A program made the translations under genes and the position numbers. This document shows positions 24,278 through 34,904 of a stretch of DNA of 64,000 nt, one piece after another. The notes beneath the pieces are model-generated. The model was not told the origin of the DNA. It worked only from the letters and a program-made list of their open reading frames with translations, and ran no database searches. Every line of letters begins with the position of its first letter. Positions within the stretch are counted from its first letter, which is position 1. The DNA is taken from the NCBI GenBank assembly GCA_016858145.1, contig JAEHOE010000022.1, positions 868,001-932,000 of the forward strand, written 5' to 3'. Source of the DNA: Edaphochlamys debaryana. Taxonomy: Eukaryota; Chlorophyta; Chlorophyceae; Chlamydomonadales.

Positions 24278-25707
24278 ATAGCACAGAGAACCGTAGAGAG
24301 GTTGCCGTAGAGAATAGAAGCGGGCGGGAGCCGGAACGTCACGGGGAGCAGCCGCAACGAACGGAATCCCAGAGGGTCCCAGCTGCTCTTCGTCAAGGCA
24401 TGCCTGGCCAGCGAAGATGGTGGGGGAGCGCGCATGCCATTGCTTTGGGTATTCTTTTTTTAGGGGGCTAAGGCCACAACGTGCACGATGGCACCCGTGC
24501 CAGGTGGCGGCACCAACGGACATGAGAAGGTTCGCCAGCGGCTGTCTGGTATGCGTGGATGCATGGAACCCTGGGATATGCAGGGCATCCTTGTTGGGAC
24601 GATGCATGCATGACAATGGGATTCTCTTGCCGGGCCATGGGGGGGCCTGCTGATGCTGGGGGTGTCAGGCGGGATGAACGGGGTGCGAACACGAGGGAAC
24701 ACGCAGGCCGTGGGCAGTGGCTGCATCTGCAGGGGGAAGGCCGGCGTAGGGCCAGGTGCCAAGGTCAGGCGAATGCACAATGCACGGGCAAGCATATGCA
24801 AGAGCGGCTTTGGGGTCGCGTTCGCGAAGAGCCCTTTGTGTTCAGTCACCGGCGGCGGCGGGGGCAGGAGCAGGATGTTAGGCGGACGAGGATTGGCTGC
24901 CAAGGCGGTCGAGGGGTCAGTGCTGTAGAGGGCGGGCTGCTTGCTTGGCAGGTTCAACGCTCAGGGTCGTGGAGTGTGCTGTGTCTGGGGTGCACTGCAG
25001 TTGCTGCACTGAGCGTCGAACAGTCTCTTGGTCGAGGTGGCCTCGGCTTGCTGCACGTGGGGTGATGGGCGGACGAAGGATGGCTGCCGAGGAGGTTGAG
25101 GGGGCAGTGCTACGAGGGCCAGGTTGCTTGCTTGGCGGATTCCACGCCCAGGATTGTAGGTTGTGCTCGGTCGCGCGTGCACTGCAGTTGCTGCCCTGTG
25201 CGCCGTAGGGGTTCTTTGTCAAGGTGGTCCAGGCGAGACCTGCCCCTCCTTCGGCAGGCATTGTGGTTGGGGCCTCGCCTCGAGGCGGGCCCTTGGCCCC
25301 TTGCCCTTGGGCCCTTAGTGTTGCGCCTGCTGGTTGTTGTTAGTCGGCCTCTGCAGGTCATGCTGCTGTAGTAGCCGTCTCCTGTACTCCTCGCACTTGA
25401 GGCTTTCCCCAGGACCGCGGCGTGTTGACCCCAGAGCCCCGCAAGAGCGGCGGCTGGCAGGGGCTGCCCGTACGCGTGCCTGTGTATGGCGGCACGCCAA
25501 TGCCGGGATTGCGCCGGCCTCCCCTTCCCGCCGGCATACACAGCCTTTCTGCACACAACATTGATCTCCCTATAACGACCCAACGCTGCCTGTTGCCGAC
25601 CGATTGTTTGGCGCTCCCGCACACTGCCGACCCCGGAAACCGTCAAAACAGTTCTTCTTGGGCTGTTGGTGCCGTGCGGGCGCCAACAGCCCCTAGAAAC
25701 TAGCACA
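24278..25707. other. intergenic region with degenerate tandem repeat
   Basis: Between the stop of the large Ala-rich gene and the SSU72 start I find no supported gene. Short antisense frames share peptide fragments only because of the repeat at 24882-25232. The right end must carry the SSU72 promoter. Confidence 0.5.
24882..25232. repeat. two-copy degenerate tandem repeat, period about 186 bp
   Basis: Copy 1 starts near 24882 and copy 2 near 25067. Shared landmarks in order are GGCGGACGA, ATGGCTGCC or TTGGCTGCC, GGCTGCTTGCTTGGC or GGTTGCTTGCTTGGC, GTGCACTGCAGTTGCTGC, and a closing TC(G/A)AGGTGG. Identity is roughly three quarters by eye. It is non-coding as far as I can see. Confidence 0.7.
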
Positions 25708-28215
25708 ATGCCTCGCGGGAGGCGAATGCGGTTCGCCATGGTCTGCGCCTCCAACCAGAACCGATCGATGGAGGCTCACTCTGTATTGCAGAAGAGTGGC
25801 ATGAACGTAAGCTCTGGGCGGGCGGCATGAGGGGTGACCGGCCGTGCACGCGTGGTCGCTGCGACAACTGCACGCAGGCGCCGATTCTGTCTGCTTGTCC
25901 ACAACGCAGGTCAGCTCGTTTGGCGTGGGCGCACACGTAAAGCTTCCGGGGCCTAGCCAGAAGGAGCCGAACGTGTACAAGGTGAGGCACACCGCCCACG
26001 ACCTGAGCCATCATGCTTGACCGGCGCCCCCCCCCCCACCCCGCCGGGCCCCTTCCCAGCGCCCACTCCCTAGGGTGAAAGGCTGCCTATACCACCCACC
26101 ACACGGCTGAGATGCGAGAACTTCGACCCTCGCGGGCCCCGGGTTAGGAACTGCCTGGGTAAACCGATGCCGCAAGGGCCCCACGCCCCAGTCTCCCTGA
26201 CTCCTGAGCGCGGAGCCCCGGGACCCCACACGCCCCCCCACCCCCTCCCAACCCCTCTTGCCCCCAGTTCGGCACGCCCTACCGCACCATCTTCGAGGAC
26301 CTCAACTCCAAGGACCCCGAGCTCTACACGCGCAACGGCCTGCTCAAGATGCTGCGGCGCAACATGGATGTCAAGCTGGCGCCGGAGCGGTACCAGGAGA
26401 ACCGGTGGGGCGGGTGACTGGGGGGCGGGTGGGGGCTGGGTTAGGGGTCCGGAGGGACGGCGGGCACAGCATGAGCGGTCGAGGCTTGAGGCAGCACCAC
26501 CCTGCCCTCAGCGTCCTGCCCCCCGGGCCCCCCAGCGGCGTGACCGGGGTGTGTGGCCGCGGGTGGCACGCGTCTCGTCGCCCTCAGCTGTCCGCTCCCA
26601 ATCCTCTCGGGCCCCACCAACCTGCCCCCCGGCCCTCCCCCCGCCCCTTTCCCCCCCAGGGACCAGTTCGACGTGGTGGTGACGTTCGAGGAGCGGGTGA
26701 TGGAGCAAGTGGTGGAGGGTGAGCGGGGTGGGGGGTGGGGGTGGGGGGGAGGGAGGGGGGTTGGAGGGGGTCGGCAGCTGGGCCCACGGCACGACACGCA
26801 CCATAGCTGATGGGCAGGCCCAGGCGGGTCCGGGCGGCCACACCGCCTGGAGGGAGGGCAGGGGAGGGGCGAGCTTGGCGCCATGGCCACCGCTCGGATC
26901 CGGCACCGGTCGCGTGCGGCGCCTGTCCCTCGGGCGGACTTGCCGGAAACGCCCCTACAACCCCCTCGCCCGTCCCTCGCCCCTTGCCTCTCATCCCCCC
27001 ACCCCCCCAGATATGGCTCAGCGGCAGCAGGTGACACTAGAGCCCGTGCTGGTGGTCAACCTGGTGAGGGGGGGAGGGGGGAGGGGGGGCAACCTGGTGA
27101 GGGGGGGAGGGGGGGCAAGGAAGGGGAGAGGGAGAGGGGGGGAGTGGACCAGTGCCATCCAGGCAGTGCTGGTGGTCAACCTGGTGAGGGGGGGAGGGGG
27201 GAGGGGGGGCAACCTGGTGAGGGGGGGAGGGGGGAGGGGGGGCAACCTGGTGAGGGGGTGAGGGGGGAGGGGGGAGGGGGAGGGCTAAAGGGTGAGGTGA
27301 TGGATGGTGAGGAAGGGGCGGAGGGAGTGGGGGACAATGGCCAGGGCAAAGGGGGAGGGGCTGGTAAGGGTGCAGGTAACTGGAGCCCGCCCTGCATGTC
27401 CTCGGCGGGAGGGGCGTGGGAGTGGGACGGCCAGGTGGCACGAGCCGCGGACCCGACACGACAGGAGGGCGCCCGGGTCCCACCTGGCCCCCTGCCGCCC
27501 ACTGCCTGCCCGCGGCGAGCCCTCGTCATCAGCCTCTCTCGGCCTCGAGGCGCCCTCCGCCTCGATGCGCTTACCCTGTCTGCCCCTGCCTCCCACTGCC
27601 TACCCGCCGGCCTGACCTGACTGCAACGGGCGTCTCGCGCCTCTGTCTCTGTCCACCGCACCTCAGCCCCGTCCCGCTCGCCCCTCATCCGCGCCACAGG
27701 ACGTCAAGGACAGCCACGAGGAGGCGGCCAACGCAGCACCGCAGGCGCTCAAGCTGTGCCAGATGGTGCGTGCGGCACATCAAGTGTGCGGGCGAGCGTG
27801 TCAGGGGCAGGTGCTTTTCGTGTGCAGAGGAGGTTCTGCAGGCCGAGAGACTCTGGGAGGCATGGGCTTGCGGACCCCGACCAGGGGGCCTTGGCTTGGG
27901 TGTTGAGGGCTCGCCGCGTACGGGACGCAATACTGCAGGCTGTCTGGTAGGTGCGGGAAAGCGCCTGGGTGCTTGTGCGAGAACTGTTGTCTGACCATCT
28001 GCCTCTCGACGATCAACCTGCTCGACCCGCCGCTTCCGCTTCCGCGTCTGAGCCCGACCTGCCCTCCCTTCCCCCGTGCCCCGGTGCCCCGGTGTGCCGC
28101 TCCTCACCCGCAGCTGGAGCAGGGGGGCGAGTGGGAGGACTGCGTGGATGGGGTGGTGGCGGCGTTCCAGGCCGAGACCAACCGCCGCCTCACCTACACG
28201 GTCTGCTACTACTGA
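25708..28215 (+). CDS. SSU72: SSU72 RNA polymerase II CTD Ser5-P phosphatase, 195 aa
   Basis: Seven exons: 25708-25806, 25910-25981, 26268-26404, 26660-26718, 27011-27063, 27700-27765, 28114-28215, 588 nt in phase. The phosphatase signature C-x5-R-S is present as CASNQNRS (C13, R19) near the N-terminus, as in low-molecular-weight-phosphatase-like Ssu72. Further family landmarks are [54 protein letters not shown] and the acid loop [12 protein letters not shown] (D141, D144). The C-terminus TYTVCYY matches the family end (HTVCFY in animals). Length equals the human protein (194 aa). The enzyme dephosphorylates Ser5/Ser7 of the Pol II CTD and works with the 3'-end processing complex in the nucleus. 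Intron 5 contains an unusual duplication of the exon-5 end and its donor. Confidence 0.97.
27046..27285 (+). repeat. 120-bp tandem duplication spanning SSU72 exon 5 end and donor
   Basis: The block beginning GTGCTGGTGGTCAACCTG at 27046 recurs at 27166 with the following G-rich intron sequence. A smaller unit (AACCTGGTGAGG) is repeated inside each copy and once more at 27244. Possible donors follow 27063, 27096, 27183, 27216 and 27249; the added lengths are 33, 120, 153 and 186 nt, all multiples of three and without stop codons. Confidence 0.92.
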
Positions 28216-28336
28216 GCGCTGCTACTGAGCGGAGGGCGCTGCTGCTGCGATACCGCTTTGCTCTGCCTGAGGTTCAAGGGCCCGCAAGGCTGCAACGCAC
28301 CCCGCTGCTGCGCCTGCCACGGCTAGGGTTATTATA

Positions 28337-28372
28337 GACAACGGGGCGTAGTGCCGCGGTGTTTGGCGTCGC
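28337..28372 (+). repeat. dispersed repeat, copy 1
   Basis: GACAACGGGGCG(T/C)AGTGCCGCGGTGT is shared with 41351-41388 in the same orientation. Both copies lie in the 3' flank of a gene (SSU72 here, malonyl-CoA decarboxylase there). Confidence 0.7.
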
Positions 28373-28681
28373 ATGATGTTGGCCGACGCAGAATGCCTGT
28401 GCCTGTGAACGGGGTACCTGGTCGCCGCGGCTAGGGGGTTTGCGACCCGCGCCTGGCGCCCGGCCCGCTTGATGGATGCCCGGTTGGGCCCGCGGCGGCT
28501 GTACTGGTTTGGAGAAGACAGGCAGACAGAGGGGAGCGGCGCTGGGAGGCTTGTGTTGCCATGGTCCTACCCTACAGACAAACAGCAGTCGTAGACCCGC
28601 TGATGTGCGCCCGCTTGTGGTTAGGGGGGCCCGTTTACCGGCAGGGGCGTGGGGTGACTCGTCTCGGTTTTGGGAGCTGGA

Positions 28682-28686
28682 TGTAA
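28682..28686 (+). terminator. candidate TGTAA polyadenylation signal of SSU72
   Basis: TGTAA is the usual polyadenylation signal of chlamydomonadalean algae. This is the first one downstream of the SSU72 stop, 467 nt away. A five-base match is weak evidence. Confidence 0.35.
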
Positions 28687-29153
28687 GGCGCCCTAACCTA
28701 CCCACCCAGCCAAAGTGCCATGCCGCGTCTTCCTTGTCTCAACCGCAGCGAACTCTGCAGCAACTGTCTGAACGCTTTTCGGGCTTGACTACGGCCTGGG
28801 CCAGTTACCCATAACCCACCATCAGGCCACAAGCACCGTTTTTATGCATGTAAGCACCTTGAACAGCTGGTGCGCGGTGCCGCTCTGCTCACGGCAAGAT
28901 AAAGGGCAACATGGCGAGATGGACATTCGACCAAGCCCTTACCTCCAACAAGGCCACTGCACCTGGCTGAGGTCCTTGTCTATCCGTGAATCTGTGGCGG
29001 TAGTGTTTGCGGCTTGTTGGCGACAAGCTCGTACCTGAATCGATGTTGTCGCACGTCTCGAACGTCGTCCATCCTCACAGCGGCGCTCCACTTGCACTCC
29101 TCGCACGCTCTGGATAGTGACTGCTGGCGCTTTGCTTGCCTCTCTTGCGACAG

Positions 29154-30638
29154 AGGCTTCGCGCGGCCGCAGAACCGTTTTACAGGAACCGGATTTCCAG
29201 TCGCAGCTAGTGAGCTCTACAAAGAAGGAAGAGCGCCCGAGAGAGCTACGCGGCGCGCTTGGGTCTCAGATCGCCGCAGGTCTGGACCGGTACCCCCGTG
29301 CTGGCCCCGTGTCTCCTAAGGTGTGTCTCCACGGCGCGTTTGGGCCTTGCGCTGTATCGATCAGCAGCTCGATACCTCTCACGCGCTGGGGGAGAGGATC
29401 GGGGCTGCGTCGTCCGAAGACTTCGTTTCCGAGGTAGGAGCGCGTTTCGCTCTGGACGCCCGCCGCGGGCCCCTCCGCCAGCGCCCATCATGTTCTAGAG
29501 GCTACGCACGCCACAGAGGGCCCCGCATTTAGCGACCAGGCCGTGTGAGCCGTCCGCATGTTCGTTTCGACTCACTCCAGATTGTGTGGCATTGCTCACG
29601 ATATTGCAGATGCTATCGCATGAGGTCGGCAGCTTGGATGCATGGCTTCGCGGAGGCGCGCGCCCGAGCGCAGCATGCAGCCCCAAGCATGAGGGATCGC
29701 GGTTCTCGCAAGCCGCGCTGACACCGGCGCCGGCGCTATGGACCGAGCCGACCGAATCGGCGGCCGCAGCTGACCACGGGTCGCAGTTCTCGTCCTCATG
29801 TAACCCGCGCCCGAGTCTGCTGAGCATGCAGCTGGCGTCCCTGTCTGCCTGCGGGGGAAGCGGGGCACAGCCGCTCGACGTCCCTGCCGCCCCCCGGCCG
29901 GCGTCGCTCGCCCGCACAACCAGCCAGCTGATCTTCCACGCTGTAGATTGCGACGTGGCGGCGCCCGGCGGTCTGCCCTGCCGTAACGCGCTCTCGTCAG
30001 GTGAGGCGCCAGGGCTTGATTAATATTCAGGGGCTGGCAACTGACGCCATGGCGCCAACCTCACCCACGAAACGTCTTGCACACACACGGTGGCCAGCCC
30101 CATAAAGTGCTTGGCCCTGCCGTTGCCCTCCGCAGAGAACGTGGGAGCCTGTGCCCTGCGGGCCTTCTTGGCCCGGGAGGCTGCGGAGGAGGAGGCCTCC
30201 CCCGTCCACCCTCCAACCGCATCCTCCGAGCACCCCCCAAGCGACGGAGCTGCCTGGTTCCAAGGCTGGGCCTCCCCCACGAAAACCTCCGCAGCGCCCC
30301 ACGCCCCGTCAGCATCGACGCCCCTGCGGCTCAGACCGACGGCGCCGCCTTCCACGTGCACCCTCGTGGCCGTTCGCCCGCCCACGTGGCCCCGCCTCGA
30401 CGGAGAGGACGAGTGCCGCCAGCCAAAGTCGCGCCGCGGGCTGCACGAGGGGACGGTGCGGCGGGGCCAGCCGCGCGTCAGCAACGCCTCCAGCTGCGAC
30501 GTGCGGCGCGGCGTGCGCGGCGAGCTCGACCCCTATGCTGCGCGTGCGGCGCTGGCGCCGATTCCGGAGGACGAGCGTACGGCAATGCAGCCCACGCCCC
30601 TGGCGGACATGCTGCGTCGCGCCCTGGGCAGGCCGTGA
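29154..30638 (+). CDS. unrecognised low-complexity protein, 5' end missing
   Basis: Four exons chain in phase: 29154-29320, 29365-29433, 29610-30000 and 30136-30638 (stop TGA). The first begins with a split codon, so at least one earlier exon is missing. Visible peptides are helical and acidic in the first part (LGERIGAASSEDFVSE, MLSHEVGSLDAWL), then Ser/Pro/Ala-rich (FSSSCNPRPSLLSMQLASL), then a charged alanine-rich helix (LRAFLAREAAEEEA) and a basic C-terminus (RRGVRGELDPYAAR, MLRRALGRP). I do not recognise a family. The intron between the first two exons is only 44 nt, unusually short, so that junction may be wrong. Neighbours are SSU72 upstream and a 2.5-kb gap downstream. Confidence 0.5.
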
Positions 30639-31183
30639 GGAGCAGGCCCTGGCCGTGCCGCGAGATGGGCAGGCAGGTCTTCGAGGCCGCCAGGAACCCC
30701 ACGGCTAAGTGGCGGTGCAAGGGAAGGCTGAAGGCCGCAGAAGCGGGAAGGCCGCATTGTTTACCAGAAGCAGGGCCGGAACCGACAATGGAAAAGTCAA
30801 GACCGCAGGAACCTAGGAACTCAGTAGCGCCCCAGCTATGGCACGGGCAGCCATGCGACAGGGGCGTTTTTGACATGGCAGGGTCTTTGGGATGTGGCGG
30901 GTTGTGCGCATATGGGGTCCGCAGCTTCGTGAGTGAGGACACAGGGTGATCTCCGGTCGTGCCGGCCTTCCGGCGGCAACAATTCAGAAATGACGCTTGG
31001 TACTTGTTTGGCTTGGTACTTGCTCGGCTGTGAGCGCGGTGCAATGCCGTGCCCCTATTTATTCTGCGTCTGGGCGCTCTGGTGGTCACAAGGTATGTGC
31101 ATGCTCATCCGGCGGGCGTGCGAGAGGCAGAAGCCCACTTGACCGCCACCTGACTGCACTTCATACGAGCTCGAGCTCTCCTT

Positions 31184-32005
31184 TTATTTTTGCTTTATTG
31201 ATGCGGCGGCCTGCTTGACGGCGGCCGTAATGATCGGGTTGGGGGTAAGGAACTGTTTGTGGTCAGATCTTGGTAACTTCGTGGGGTTCATGTCAGCATC
31301 TTGCAGCAGGGTGAGCGTTGGTGAGATGGGAGTTGTGGCAGGTCCATAGAGTGTCACGGATGCACAGCCGCTTGCTGGATAAGGGCGGCCTCTTGACGTG
31401 GAGTACCGCGGGGCGTTGGATACAGCGAGAGCTGCAAGCCGGGAGGCCAGCTCTGATGGGTCCGGCAGCCCTGGGCTTGGCAGCAGATTATTCAGGCGTT
31501 GAAGAGCTCTGGGACAACACCCTAGAACGTTCGTTGGTCGATGTGGCATGCGCTGCTTTGCTGCGCCATGCTCTGCAGAGCCGATCCGCATCCTTCCGCA
31601 AGGGCACAACATTGAGCGGGTGTCCCCGCATGCCACGTAGTAGGCTGCCAGGGTTTGAATCCTGGTAGACGCTCTCGTAATAAAAGTCCAGCTCTTTGAG
31701 CTGACTTGAGTTCGGGCCTTGGTGCTCTCCTGTGGCGGCCGCCACGACCGGCTGTCCTTGCTGCTTCCCAGCTGGGCTCCCGAACTTGCTTTTGCCAGGT
31801 TCTGTGGAGGACTCCAGCGGTTTTGCGTGGCGGGTTTCCTTGCCCACCCACAAGTTTTGTGCCGGGGGGCGGCCTCGTTCGCCTCGCCAATAAGCACTCT
31901 CCATGGGCGCAAGTCTGGATCCGCTTTCTTGCATTGATGCTTCATTCTTATATAACGTTGTATGCAAGGCTCTTGTGTTAGGCAGGATGGCCGGGGCGCT
32001 CCCAA
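31184..32005 (-). other. 273-codon open frame of uncertain status
   Basis: An uninterrupted minus-strand frame of 273 codons in a region of lower GC, where chance frames should be shorter, so it deserves mention. A second minus-strand frame (31488-32093, 201 codons) overlaps it. No conserved domain or catalytic motif is visible, and composition is Ser/Pro/Thr/Arg-rich. It could be a degenerate mobile-element frame, a lineage-specific gene, or chance. Confidence 0.25.
31648..31665 (+). other. tRNA-like T-arm/B-box, possible SINE remnant
   Basis: CCAGG, then GTTTGAAT, then CCTGG form a perfect 5-bp stem around a loop matching the Pol III B-box (GGTTTGAATCC against GGTTCGANTCC). The loop is 8 rather than 7 nt, and no matching acceptor stem or anticodon arm is found, so it is not a functional tRNA gene. 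A tRNA-derived SINE fragment is possible. Confidence 0.3.
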
Positions 32006-33128
32006 TGAGGATCCGCCCTAGGTCGGTTGGGTCGTTTGCGCAGACGTGGATTGGGGTTGGGCGTTTGGTGATGTGGTGAACTGAGGCACGCATTGCTAGG
32101 ACGGCGCCCGTGGTTTGTCAGAACGGCTGGCTAGTCATGGAATCTTGGCGGACTGGAGAAGAGGTAGGTAACGGCCGGTGTAAGCGGTGGGTCACGCCGC
32201 CGGAGCTTTGGTCTTTGCTGTGAGCGCTGGACGAAGCGCAACGTACTAGCTAGTAGCAGGACTTTACCGCCGCATAAGTGGAGCCGCAGACCTACGGCCC
32301 TTTGTAAGTACTCTAGCTCCCTGGCCCCAGCTCCCTGAAAGACAGTGGCCCTCTGCAGGCCCGCGGCTCGAGCAGGTAACAGCTGAGCTGAGCACACAGC
32401 AATGGGGGGCGCGTGGCGCGGGGCACGGTTTGCGATTGGAGAGCGAAATCAGGGGTTTGAAGACAACGAAGCCGAGCGCTGGGTGCCGGTGCGTGGTGGC
32501 GTATGGCGTGGGCGGCAACCAGGTACGCGGGAGGGAGTGCAGTCACGAAGAGATGCGGATGGGGGCGGGGCGCGCCGGAGGGAGGGAACATCTGGGGCTC
32601 GGCGGACGCTTGCCAGGCAGGACCAGGCTGCCGCCCTGCCAGGGAAGCGAGTGGCTTTGCGTTCCGGAGGACAGTGCGGTAAGGCGGTGTGGTGTAAGGC
32701 TCGTAGCGCTTCTCGCTGCCACCCTCACCAAGGAGGACAGGCTGGCGAAAGCATTACCCGGACGCGCGGGGGCTGTCAGCGGGCTGTCCGTCCGTGGCAT
32801 ACACAATTGCAGTCCGCACCCCGCCCTTTCGCGATGTAAGCAACTGCTAGCGTTACATCGACGTAGCCTTTGCTCTCCGCCCTGCACTGACCAGCTCTTC
32901 ATATCGGCGCCACGCGGCCATCGCCATCAGCGTAAACTTGCCCAAAACGTGTATAATCAGCTGACCCGGCCACAGACCCCGACAACGGTAGTTCTAAACA
33001 CCAAGCTCATTGGTCAGCAGTGCGGCGTCGCGGAGACCCTTTTGCTTCGGGATGGCGGACTCGGCGCCGCCCGCGGCTAGCCAGCCGGTGTGTGAAGGAT
33101 ACTAGAAACTGCTCAAAATGCTGTTATC

Positions 33129-34904
33129 ATGAGCGGCCTGGGGCTGGGACGCTATGCGCCTGGGGATGTCGAGAAGTCGACACAAGCGCGCCTCCTCGGC
33201 TTGCCTAGCTTATGGATAAGGCAGAATAAGAAGAACCTTTTGGTCTTGCTGGATGCCAGACAAGCCAGGGTTTCGGCGCCCACACGGCTCTCTGCCCCGC
33301 CCTCCCCCTTTTAGGCACCTCCCCCGCAACCCCCGGCTCGCCGGCGCGTGGAATACTACAAGGTGATTCAGGGCCCGTCCTTTCTCGAAACATGGGTGTT
33401 GTATGTCGAGAAATTGCACTGCAGCACCCCCACGTGCTCTGCGCGTCTCGTCCAGCTCTCAGACACACCACCGTGCATTGCCGCACCGCAGGAAGAGAAC
33501 TTCGGAAACATCGACCTCCGAAGAGACGTGCACCTGGGCTGGGGCGCAGTGGGAGGTGGGCTGGGGCGAGCATGAAGGCCGCAGGAGGCAGGGGAGGATG
33601 AGGGGCAAGCACTAAAAGGGGGTTGGCATGCCGCGTTGAGGGGAATTGAGGCCCACAAAACCCATCACCAAGGTTCTCGTCAGCCCCACCAGCCACTTGA
33701 CCCTCGAGCCTGCGTGGCACGGCGCGGATACCGTGGAGCCGGCCTCACGCGACGGGCTCATTCGCACACCACACGCACCGCTCTCACCTAACCCCCGCGC
33801 AACCCGAACCGTCGGCATCCGGCCCCAGGCACGGCGCTCATCCTCTTCTGCATGGGCATGTCGGCGGCGACGCAGGTGGGTCGAGGGCGGCTCGGGGCGT
33901 GGGGCCTTGGGCTGGGGCCTGTGCTGTGCCTCCACGGTCATGGCCGCATGAGCGCGGTCGGGGTTGCAGAACTGCGGGTGCCGTACTGGGCCATGTGATC
34001 CCTTCACGTGGTGCCGTACGTTCGCAAGCTCACGGTCCAGCAGTGCCGGCCTGGAGCCTGGAGCCTGGAGCCTGGACCTGGATGCACGGCCTGGCCCTTC
34101 CTCCCCACCCCAACCACACGGGCCCTTCCCTCCCCGCCCCTCCCGCACAGCCCCGGAGCTTCAACGTCAGCTTCCGGTGGCTGCAGCGGCGCGTGGGCGC
34201 CCAGGTGCGTGGGGTTTGAGGGGGTGGAGGCCAGGGGGCGGGGTAGGGGGTGGGGGCCAGAGGGGGGGTAGGGGGTGAGGTTCAGGGGTTGCGGCAAAGG
34301 GTTCAGCGGGAATGGCCAGGGCTCGGGGGCCATGCTGAGAAACGCGGATAGCAGGGGGCCTTTGTGCCCGCATCGGCCCCTTGTGATGCCTCGCTGGAAA
34401 CACACCGGCAGACGCAAAGAACGACGGAAACTGACCAATGCCTCCGTGTGGCACCCGTATCCGTACAGTTTGGTACTCTGTCGTACATCATTACGACAAA
34501 CCTGATGTACTACAACGATGGCGACCGCTGGGTGACGCGCAACTGGGGGGAGGTGGGTGGATGAGAGCGCGGAAACGGGCAGGGTCGGGGGGCAGGGTCG
34601 TGGGCCGGCCGGGGAGTGCTCCAGAGCGGGCTCGCGGGCAGCGGGACCAGGGGTCACAGGGCTGGTGGTTGGTGAGTCGCGTGGGGTATGGTTTCCGGGA
34701 AGGAATTTGAGGCCCGGCTGAAGCACTTGCCCTCTGCCCTCCTCTGGCGAAGGAGCGTTGTTTGCCGGCACTGCCCCCAGCTTGCCTTTTCCGCAACGTC
34801 AACGGCCAGTTGGCAATCCCACCCCACTCCATCCCAATCGCCTGCAGATCATGAGCCGCTGGACGAGCAAGCGCCGGGGCCGTGCGGTGGCGGCGGAGGC
34901 GTGA
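33129..34904 (+). CDS. small two-helix membrane protein, possibly HIG1-domain
   Basis: Exons that chain in phase: 33315-33362, 33492-33555, 33829-33875, 34151-34204, 34469-34552, 34848-34904. A first exon starting at 33129 is plausible, ending at 33242 or 33269 (about 155-164 aa). The core is a first hydrophobic segment (GAVGGTALILFCMGM), a loop, a basic motif SFRWLQRRVGAQ, a second segment (FGTLSYIITTNLMYY), and a basic tail (SRWTSKRRGR). Two short helices bracketing an Arg-rich (Q/R)RRVxAQ motif is the layout of HIG1-domain proteins of the mitochondrial inner membrane (Rcf1/HIGD family), which tune respiratory supercomplexes. That assignment is by eye and tentative; the exon chain itself is better supported than the function. 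Confidence 0.55.

Larger units (their letters stand above)
28216..29153. other. SSU72 3' flank; no supported gene
   Basis: This contains a TGTAA at 28682, a short repeat shared with 41351-41388, and the likely 5' end of the next gene. An ATG at 28913 opens 18 codons that could be its first exon, but no canonical donor follows in phase. Confidence 0.4.
30639..33128. other. 2.5-kb gene-poor region
   Basis: GC content is visibly lower than in flanking genes, with AT-rich patches near 31180 and 31940. It holds one long minus-strand frame (31184-32005) and a tRNA-like B-box (31648-31665). These suggest an old mobile-element fragment. No other gene is supported. Confidence 0.45.

Noticed and set aside
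24882..25232. CRISPR-like array
   Set aside because: Only two diverged copies of about 186 bp with no constant short repeat or spacers; the host is a nuclear algal genome.
31600..31672. Complete tRNA gene
   Set aside because: The T-arm is good, but the loop is 8 nt, there is no acceptor-stem partner for the following TAGACGC, and no anticodon arm folds upstream.
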